This document shows positions 1-6,228 of a DNA stretch of 39,320 nt, piece by piece. Source of the stretch: Fretibacterium sp. (lineage in GTDB: Bacteria; Synergistota; Synergistia; Synergistales; Aminobacteriaceae); the NCBI GenBank assembly GCA_012520235.1, contig JAAYOR010000014.1, positions 1-39,320 on the forward strand, given 5' to 3'. The translations under genes and the position numbers were made by a program. Under the pieces are notes generated by a model that saw only the letters and a program-made list of their open reading frames with translations, had not been told where the DNA came from and searched no databases. Within the stretch, counting starts at the first letter, position 1, and every line of letters begins with the position of its first letter.

Positions 1-26
1 ATCGACCGGTGCATGCACCGGTCGAT
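1..26. repeat. perfect 26-bp palindrome at window edge
   Basis: The first 26 bases form a perfect inverted repeat with no spacer; the half-site is ATCGACCGGTGCA. It may extend beyond the left edge, which I cannot see. It could be a dimeric-regulator operator, half of a larger repeat, or an artefact if a contig end lies here. The sequence shows the symmetry only; function is unknown. Confidence 0.6.
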
Positions 27-192
27 GGCTCTTTGGAAGCACGCAGCTGTCGTTCAAAAGAGGAACTGTCTCTGAGTTCGCTCCGTGCTTCCTCTTTCTT
101 CTTCAAAAAACAGCCCCCCTCCGTCAACAAAGTTCTTAAGCCCAAGAACGGAAGTCACGATGCACTCGCCGAAAATGCTCCCCGGCACGCGA
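27..192. other. non-coding stretch with a weak hairpin
   Basis: I see no credible gene here. Two overlapping inverted repeats are present: GGAAGCACG (35-43) with CGTGCTTCC (84-92), and AAAGAGGAA (57-65) with TTCCTCTTT (89-97), the second running into a pyrimidine-rich run. They could be the remains of a terminator or a structured RNA, but the loops are long and nothing else supports an RNA gene. A 71-codon plus-strand frame crosses this stretch and runs through both the palindrome and the dut terminator, so it is not treated as a gene. Confidence 0.35.
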
Positions 193-222
193 CAAAAAAC
201 CCCCTTGACTTATTAGGGGGTT
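193..222 (-). terminator. Rho-independent terminator of pnp-dut
   Basis: Read on the minus strand, AACCCCCT (222-215) pairs with AGGGGGTT (205-198) around a 9-nt loop and runs into a T tract (complement of 194-199). It lies about 70 bp beyond the dut stop codon and closes the pnp-dut transcription unit. Confidence 0.85.
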
Positions 223-291
223 GAAAGCGTTGAAGAAAAGCGTCAGTTAAAACAGCGGTTTCAGTTTTACTGCGGGCATCCTCGAGCTCAT

Positions 292-741
292 TCAATTTCC
301 CGTGCTGCCAAAGCCGCCCTCACCACGTTCCGTCTCGTCCAAAACCTCCACCTCGTGCCATTGTACGTGGGCCACCGGAGAGAAGACCATCTGAGCGATC
401 CTGTCTCCGGGCTCTATCCGGAAGGGCTCCGTTCCGATGTTCGCCAGGATGACTCCCACCTCGCCACGGTAGTCCGAGTCGATGGTCCCAGGGGCGTTGG
501 GGACCATGATCCCATGCTTCAGGGCCAAGCCGCTTCGGCCGCGTATCTGCGCCTCATAGCCCTCCGGGATGGAGAGCTTCAGGCCCGTTGGAACGAGAGC
601 CCTCCCGCCAGGGGGGATGGCGAGAGCAGCTGAAGCCCGGAGATCCATGCCAACCGAGCCGGAGGTGGCGTAAGAAGGAAGGGGCAGGTCCTCAGTCCTG
701 CCGCTGCGCGCCACTGTGACGGTGATGACCTCTCTCCTCAT
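292..741 (-). CDS. dut: dUTP diphosphatase (dUTPase)
   Basis: This trimeric cytosolic enzyme hydrolyses dUTP to dUMP and pyrophosphate, keeping uracil out of DNA and feeding thymidylate synthesis. All five family motifs are visible in order: GMDLRA (31-36), GRSGLA (68-73), [15 protein letters not shown] (85-99, with the substrate-site Asp), GDRIAQMVF (112-120) and the glycine-rich [11 protein letters not shown] at the C-terminus (138-148). At 149 aa it has the normal length. The ATG lies 6 bp after the pnp stop, with only a weak upstream Shine-Dalgarno, so it is probably translated by coupling from the pnp mRNA. Starting here keeps the conserved first beta strand (VITVTV). A terminator follows. 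Confidence 0.96.
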   Translation of the reverse strand: MRREVITVTVARSGRTEDLPLPSYATSGSVGMDLRASAALAIPPGGRALVPTGLKLSIPEGYEAQIRGRSGLALKHGIMVPNAPGTIDSDYRGEVGVILANIGTEPFRIEPGDRIAQMVFSPVAHVQWHEVEVLDETERGEGGFGSTGN

Positions 742-747
742 GCCCGA

Positions 748-3054
748 CTAATAGTTCCTGCGCGGTCGACCGCCACCGGAACGAGAGTCACGGCCAGAAC
801 GTTCCCGGTCGCCTCCCCGTCCCGAACTCCCTCGGTTCGGACCACCTCGGTCGCCCCGCTCTACTCGGGCAGGTTCGCTTCCCGCCAGTCCTGCGATGAG
901 GTTTTCGCGCTCACGCTCATCGGGCAGGGCATCGGCAAGCCCAAGCTCGCGAATCCTCTCCTCATTAGAAATGATGCGCCGGCGGGTGAGGTTGACGCGC
1001 CCCATGTCATCGATCTCCTTGACCATGACCAGCACTCTGTCACCTGGCTTGAAGACGTCCTCCACCTTGGGGATGCGATACGTACTCACCTCACTGAGGT
1101 GCAAGAGCCCTTCCTTGCCAGGCAGGCACTCCACAAAAGCACCAAAGGTCATAAGGCGCGTCACGGTCCCCCAGTAAACCTCTCCGGCCTCCAGATCCTT
1201 TGTCAAAGCCCGGATGACATCTCGAGCCTCGTTCACCTGCTCCTGGGTCGGACCGGCGATGCTGACGTCGCCGGAGTCCTCAACATTGATCTTGACCCCG
1301 GTCTTCTGAGTGATACTGCGGATCATCTTGCCGCCCGGCCCGATGACATCACGGATCTTTTCCGTGTCGATGACCATCTTCAAGATTCGCGGAGCGTTGG
1401 GGGAAAGAGAGCTCGGTGCAGGAATGGCAGCCTCCATCTTATCTAGGATCTCCATACGGGCCTTTCGCGCCTGTCCCAAAGCAGCCTGAAGGATCTCGCG
1501 GGTGATGCCACCCGCCTTATTGTCCATCTGGAGAGCTGTGACACCCTTGCGGGTGCCGGCCACCTTAAAGTCCATGTCGCCATAGTGGTCTTCAAGGCCC
1601 TGGATATCCGTCAGGATGCTCACCTTGTCGTCCTCTTTGATGAGGCCCATCGCGACCCCGGCCACATGGCGCTTGATAGGCACGCCCGCGTTCATCATGG
1701 AGAGACTGCCGCCGCAGATGCTGGCCTGAGAGCTCGAACCGTTGGACTCCAGGATATCGGAGACGACGCGAATCACGTAGGGAAACTCGTCCTCGCTCGG
1801 TATGACGCAACGCAACGCGCGCTCCGCCAACGCACCATGCCCAATCTCACGCCGCCCTGGGCCGCGCATCGGGCGCACCTCTCCCACAGAGTAAGGCGGG
1901 AAGTTGTAGTGCAAAATGAAGCGTTTGGCAGGTTCGTCAAGCTTGATCCCATCAAGGACCTGATCGTCCTCGCCCACCATGCCGAGCGTCGTTACAGCCA
2001 GAGCCTGAGTCTCGCCACGCGTAAAGAGCGCGGAGCCGTGTACCTTGGGGAGGACCCCCGTCTCGCAGGTGATCTCTCGAAGCTCGCTCATCGCACGCCC
2101 GTCCACTCGGACCCCCTTGTCCACGATGAGAGACCTCATGATCTTCTTCACCCGATCGTCCACAAAGGCTGAGATGTAGTCCTCCCTGCCGGGCAGGGTC
2201 TCCGCAAAATGCTCTTTGGCCACCTTCTTGGCCAGGGCTATCTTTTCGTAGCGGGGTTTCTTCTCATGAATGCGGACTGCGTCCGCGATATCCCGATCCA
2301 GATTCGAGACAATCCAATCGTCAATCTCGGGCAGGCGCTCAGGAGAAGCGATTTCAACCTGAGGTTTGCCAACCTCGTCCCTCATCCTTCGGAAGAGGGA
2401 CAACAGCTTTCGGATCTCCGCCTGAGCCAGCTCCAACGCATCCACCAGGATCTCCTCAGAGACCTCGCGGGAACCGGACTCCACCATTGTCACCCCATCT
2501 TCGTGCGCTGCGACCAGAAGCTCCAGGTCGGAGAGGAGCATCTGCTCTTCCGTCGGATTGACGACCAGATTGCCATCCACCAAGCCGATGCGAACGGCTC
2601 CGACCGGTCCGCCCCAGGGAATTCCTGAGATGGAGAGCGCTGCAGAGGATGCATTGACGGCCAACACGCTGGGAGGATTTATCTGATCCACAGCCATGAC
2701 CGTGTTCACGACGTGTACTTCGTTGCGCATAGCGTCATCGAAAAGGGAACGGATGGAACGGTCCACAACACGAGCGCTCAGGATGGCCGAGTCCGAGGGG
2801 CGTCCCTCCCGCTTGATAAAACCACCCGGGATCTTTCCGGCAGAATAATAACGCTCCTCAAAATCGACCAGAAGTGGGAAAAAATCGATGCCTGTACGTG
2901 CGGTGTCCGTAACGCAGGCCGTGGCCAAAATAACTGTCTCGCCATGCGACGCCAACACCGCACCATTGGCCTGCTTTGCTACTTTCCCCGTTTTAAAAAC
3001 GAGTTCCCGTTCGCCAACCTGAACGGAATATACTTTTTCTTGTCCCTGTTCCAT
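748..3054 (-). CDS. pnp: polyribonucleotide nucleotidyltransferase (PNPase)
   Basis: PNPase is a trimeric 3'-5' phosphorolytic exoribonuclease of mRNA turnover and RNA quality control. The 768-aa protein shows two RNase PH-like domains joined by an alpha-helical linker. The active-site segment of the second, EDHYGDMDFKVAGTRKG, lies around residues 485-500 and keeps the metal-binding aspartates. A KH domain with IGPGGKMIRSI follows near 570, then an S1 domain (about 625-695). The last 60-70 residues are an Arg/Gly-rich tail that probably adds RNA contacts and is longer than in E. coli PNPase. The start is supported by GGAGG about 7 nt upstream. rpsO, the usual upstream partner, is not beside it; instead it has its own promoter and drives dut. 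Confidence 0.98.
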   Translation of the reverse strand: MEQGQEKVYSVQVGERELVFKTGKVAKQANGAVLASHGETVILATACVTDTARTGIDFFPLLVDFEERYYSAGKIPGGFIKREGRPSDSAILSARVVDRSIRSLFDDAMRNEVHVVNTVMAVDQINPPSVLAVNASSAALSISGIPWGGPVGAVRIGLVDGNLVVNPTEEQMLLSDLELLVAAHEDGVTMVESGSREVSEEILVDALELAQAEIRKLLSLFRRMRDEVGKPQVEIASPERLPEIDDWIVSNLDRDIADAVRIHEKKPRYEKIALAKKVAKEHFAETLPGREDYISAFVDDRVKKIMRSLIVDKGVRVDGRAMSELREITCETGVLPKVHGSALFTRGETQALAVTTLGMVGEDDQVLDGIKLDEPAKRFILHYNFPPYSVGEVRPMRGPGRREIGHGALAERALRCVIPSEDEFPYVIRVVSDILESNGSSSQASICGGSLSMMNAGVPIKRHVAGVAMGLIKEDDKVSILTDIQGLEDHYGDMDFKVAGTRKGVTALQMDNKAGGITREILQAALGQARKARMEILDKMEAAIPAPSSLSPNAPRILKMVIDTEKIRDVIGPGGKMIRSITQKTGVKINVEDSGDVSIAGPTQEQVNEARDVIRALTKDLEAGEVYWGTVTRLMTFGAFVECLPGKEGLLHLSEVSTYRIPKVEDVFKPGDRVLVMVKEIDDMGRVNLTRRRIISNEERIRELGLADALPDERERENLIAGLAGSEPARVERGDRGGPNRGSSGRGGDRERSGRDSRSGGGRPRRNY

Positions 3055-3103
3055 CTTTACGCCTCCTGATTCATCTTCTTCTAACCCTTCTCAAACGTTG
3101 TTT

Positions 3104-3132
3104 AGAATAACACAACACTTCCTTTAGTCCAA
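3104..3132 (-). promoter_or_regulatory. sigma70-type promoter of pnp
   Basis: On the minus strand TTGGAC (3132-3127) and TATTCT (3109-3104) are separated by exactly 17 bp, about 50 bp before the pnp ATG. The match to the housekeeping consensus is good. Seen in sequence; activity is inferred. Confidence 0.6.
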
Positions 3133-3209
3133 GCGGAAAATGCAGCGTTCATGGTGTATCATTAAGGGGTCGAACGAATTCAAACAAGGAGCGGAGACAC
3201 TGACCTAAG

Positions 3210-3707
3210 ATGAATAATAGCCCCATGCATTTTCACCTCTCAGCCACCTTAGTTTTTTTGAGCCTTGCTGCCCTCACCCTATTTCTCTGTCCTCCCGCCC
3301 ACGCCAACAAGGTGAGCGGGGAGTTCTTCGCTCTCAGCTCCAAACTCATCCCCGGAGCCTCTCAATCTGAGCTGGAGGAAATTTTAGGAGCCCCTGCAGA
3401 GCAGCACCTCGTCGGAGGAAATAAGAACCTGAAACGAACCTCCTGGCTGCACGGCGAGATGGGGGTAGAGGTTTATTTTGTGGATGAGAAAGCCTATCGC
3501 ATCATTCTGTCACGTAACTTTGCAAAGGCTATTGAGACAGCCCGCACTCTGGACGCCCTGACCCGTGAGGGAGCAGCCAGGTACAGCTCCATGCCGCGCT
3601 TCGACCCGGCCCATGCAGAATACTACTGGATATCAGGGGACCTGCGTTTTTCCTTTGCAAAAGACGGCCCCAACGCGGTGCGCGTTATCTGCGTCGAAGC
3701 CCCCTGA
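3210..3707 (+). CDS. small secreted protein of unknown function
   Basis: I do not recognise this 165-aa protein with certainty. It has a signal peptide: a short N-terminus, a hydrophobic core (about residues 11-30) and a probable cleavage after PAHA. The mature part begins with a segment of the pattern 'IPGASQSELEEILGAPAEQ' followed by beta-strand-like residues, which resembles the start of BamE/SmpA-like or similar small envelope domains, but this likeness is weak. There is no lipobox cysteine. The start is fixed by an in-frame stop directly upstream; the nearest GGAG is 13 nt away, which is long, and a second ATG at 3225 is possible. It lies divergent from pnp and 93 bp before the exported flavoprotein, with no terminator between, so the two may share an mRNA. 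Confidence 0.75.
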   Translation: MNNSPMHFHLSATLVFLSLAALTLFLCPPAHANKVSGEFFALSSKLIPGASQSELEEILGAPAEQHLVGGNKNLKRTSWLHGEMGVEVYFVDEKAYRIILSRNFAKAIETARTLDALTREGAARYSSMPRFDPAHAEYYWISGDLRFSFAKDGPNAVRVICVEAP

Positions 3708-3800
3708 CATTTTTTATCCCCCACAACCTTCCCAATAAAAAATAAAAACAATCACGAAAGTGTCAAGAAGGTCAAAAAGGAGGATTAAAACTTTATCTCC

Positions 3801-6092
3801 ATGAAGAAGAAACTTCGTTCTCAACCGTTGTTTGTTTCGCTTTTGCTTCTCTGCCTCCTGTTCTGCCTGACCCAGCCCAGCCTGCTGGAAGCTGCTGTTA
3901 AAACTCCTCACGGTAGCTATGATGTCGTCGTCGCCGGAGGCGGCATCGGAGGGATTGCGGCTGCCATCCAGGCTGCCCGGCTTGGGGTCTCAGTCCTTGT
4001 CGTTGAGCCCAGCGACTGGATCGGCGGCCAGGCCATCGCGGCAGGGGTCTCCACGATGGACGACCTCAGCCGTCTTCGCAGCGGTATTTACCTGGAGTTC
4101 ATCTCACGCCTCAAGGAGCGTTACGATCTCAGGGGCAAGTCGATGGGAACCTGCTACTGGGACCCCCGTACCGTCGCCTTTGAACCCTCTCTCGGACAGA
4201 AGGTCCTCTATGAGATGATCGAGGAGACGCGCTCTACCCCATCTCACAAGCTGGATCTCCTCCTGTCCACCTCCGTCACGCAGGTGAAGCTGGAGGGTAA
4301 GACCGTCACGGGCGTCACCCTGCACGGAGCCGAAGGCTCCCACAAAGTGGCCTGCCACGTCCTTATTGACGCCACGGAGTACGGCGACGTCCTTCCCCTT
4401 GCAAAAGCCGATTACCGCCTGGGGAACTCCGTCACCCCTTTCATCGACCCCGAAGCCATGATCCAGGACATCACCTGGGTCGCGATCCTCCAGCGCTACC
4501 CCAACGGGGTCCCGAACGCCCTGCGTCCCTCCCTTCCCCTGCCCGGTTATGAGCTCGCTCAGAGAAATTATGAGAGCTACGTGACGAAGGACGGGAAGGA
4601 CTTCAAGGGCGTCTACCCTGTGGAGCTCCCCGTCAATTTCGTCAGCCACAACGCCTATCGGGGCCTTCCGGACTCCTCCAGCTTTTGGACCTATGATGGG
4701 ACTCCTTCCAACTGGCCCTACATCACCAAAACCGGCGTGAACTGGGGCAACGACTACCCCGGAAAATACGGCTGGCAAGGGAACAGGGGGCTCCCTGCCG
4801 CCTACATTGAGGACCTCACCCTGCGGAAAGAGATTGAGCGGGAGGCCTTCCTCAAGACGCTCCACTTTATCTATTACATGCAAAACGATCTGGGAGAATC
4901 CTGGTCCGTCGCCGATGACGAATATCACCATCCCCAGATCCCCAGCGTTGCCGAAGGGCTGCCGGCCGACTGGCTGGAAATAGCGCGCCGGATGCCACCC
5001 ATCCCCTACGTGCGCGAATCCCGCCGCGTCGTGGGAGTCCACACGCTCACCTCGGCCGAGCTCCTGCGCAACTCCCTCAGCTATCGCGACGGCCAGACCA
5101 ATCATGAGTTCTCCGACGCCATCGCAATCGGAGGCTATATCCTCGACCTCCACGGAGCGGACACCGACGCAGATATGGAGTGGGAGCTCGGCGAAAGGGC
5201 CGCCTCGTCCCAGCTGAACCGCCCTCGAGGTCCTTTCCAAGTCCCGCTGCGCATCCTCCTCCCTAAGGACAAGGAGGGCCTTTTGGCCGCGGAGAAAAAT
5301 CTCTCGATGTCCCGGCTGACCGCCGGAGCTCTGCGGCTTCAGCCCATCTGCATGATGGTAGGGCAAGCGGCCGGAGCTCTCGCAGCCCTCTCGGTCCAGA
5401 ACGGGCTTCCCCTTCGAGACGTCCCGCCGGTTCGGGTCCATAGCGTCCTCCTTGACGCCGGGGTGGTGCTGTCGCTTTGCAAGTATTCCGACGTCCCCCC
5501 TGAGCACCCTTACTACAAGTCCGTGCAGCTCGTCAATCTGTACTCCTTACTCGACCCTCTAGAGCCCCCTCACGCCCCTTCCTACAACATCAGCGACTTG
5601 GACGACCCGGTCCTGGCCATGGCCATCATCAAAGGACACGACAAAGGGGTGTTCGGCGTAGACGAGATGATCACTCAGACGGAGATGGTGCAAATGATGG
5701 AGCGTGCCCGCGAGGCGTCCCGCACGACTTTGGGGCAGGTCCCCCCTATTGGGTCCAAACCGGACCGCTTCATCAGCCGCGGTGTGTTTGCCAAAGCGCT
5801 CTGCCAGACCTTCGACTTTGATGCGCCGGAAGAGGCCGCACCCTCCAAGGCGAAAAAAGGCAGAGGAAAGAGAGAGAAAGCCCCCCAACCGCGCCCGAGG
5901 AAAAGCTCCTTCTTCACTCCTTCGGAACACCCCTCCGCCCCTGCCGTGGAGCTGCTCTCCGCCAAAGGTATCCTTGACCTCTACAAGACGGAACGGGCGT
6001 TTCGCTACGGCCACCCCGTCACGCGCGGAGAGGCCGCAGAGATGCTGATGAAGGCGATGGCAGCAGCGCAGCTGCCTGAAAAAGCAAAATAA
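3801..6092 (+). CDS. exported FAD-dependent oxidoreductase with SLH-like C-terminus
   Basis: The 763-aa protein begins with a Sec-type signal peptide (basic MKKKLR, hydrophobic 9-24, probable cleavage after LLEA). A Rossmann FAD-binding fold follows, with VVVAGGGIGGIAAA (GxGxxG at 46-51), the ribose-binding acidic residue at about 69 and IGGQAIAAG near 74-82. This is typical of the FAD_oxidored (PF12831) group, which extends to about residue 540. From about 560 on there are SLH-like repeats: YSDVPPEHPYYKSV, a middle copy, and a last one ending VTRGEAAEMLMKAM (about 740-753), with a basic linker near 680-700. SLH repeats anchor proteins to the cell wall or envelope, so I infer a surface- or periplasm-bound flavoenzyme. 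The substrate is unknown. No twin-arginine motif is visible. AAGGAGG lies 17 nt before the ATG, an unusually long spacing, but an in-frame stop blocks an earlier start. Confidence 0.87.
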   Translation: MKKKLRSQPLFVSLLLLCLLFCLTQPSLLEAAVKTPHGSYDVVVAGGGIGGIAAAIQAARLGVSVLVVEPSDWIGGQAIAAGVSTMDDLSRLRSGIYLEFISRLKERYDLRGKSMGTCYWDPRTVAFEPSLGQKVLYEMIEETRSTPSHKLDLLLSTSVTQVKLEGKTVTGVTLHGAEGSHKVACHVLIDATEYGDVLPLAKADYRLGNSVTPFIDPEAMIQDITWVAILQRYPNGVPNALRPSLPLPGYELAQRNYESYVTKDGKDFKGVYPVELPVNFVSHNAYRGLPDSSSFWTYDGTPSNWPYITKTGVNWGNDYPGKYGWQGNRGLPAAYIEDLTLRKEIEREAFLKTLHFIYYMQNDLGESWSVADDEYHHPQIPSVAEGLPADWLEIARRMPPIPYVRESRRVVGVHTLTSAELLRNSLSYRDGQTNHEFSDAIAIGGYILDLHGADTDADMEWELGERAASSQLNRPRGPFQVPLRILLPKDKEGLLAAEKNLSMSRLTAGALRLQPICMMVGQAAGALAALSVQNGLPLRDVPPVRVHSVLLDAGVVLSLCKYSDVPPEHPYYKSVQLVNLYSLLDPLEPPHAPSYNISDLDDPVLAMAIIKGHDKGVFGVDEMITQTEMVQMMERAREASRTTLGQVPPIGSKPDRFISRGVFAKALCQTFDFDAPEEAAPSKAKKGRGKREKAPQPRPRKSSFFTPSEHPSAPAVELLSAKGILDLYKTERAFRYGHPVTRGEAAEMLMKAMAAAQLPEKAK

Positions 6093-6173
6093 GCGTCAAC
6101 CGGAAGTTGCCGAAAAACCCAAAGAAAAACTACTTCAGAGCCGGAATCCGTGAGCTTTACGCCAACCACAAAT

Positions 6174-6206
6174 AAAAAGACCGCCCCCTCAACGGGGCGG
6201 CTTTTT
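6174..6206. terminator. bidirectional terminator
   Basis: CCGCCCC (6181-6187) pairs with GGGGCGG (6194-6200) around a 6-nt loop. A T run follows on the plus strand (6202-6206) and an A-rich run precedes the stem (6171-6179), which gives a T-rich tail on the minus strand. It therefore can end both the flavoprotein gene and the converging SNF2 helicase gene. Confidence 0.85.
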
Positions 6207-6228
6207 GTCTTTTAGGTGCCGGACAAGC

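Noticed and set aside
9-224. 71-codon plus-strand frame at the left edge
   Set aside because: It crosses the palindrome and the dut terminator, has no Shine-Dalgarno and looks like non-coding sequence.
4104-5507. 467-codon open frame antisense to the flavoprotein gene
   Set aside because: It is a mirror of a GC-rich coding strand; the sense frame has a clear FAD domain, and the antisense product has no domain-like pattern and no Shine-Dalgarno.
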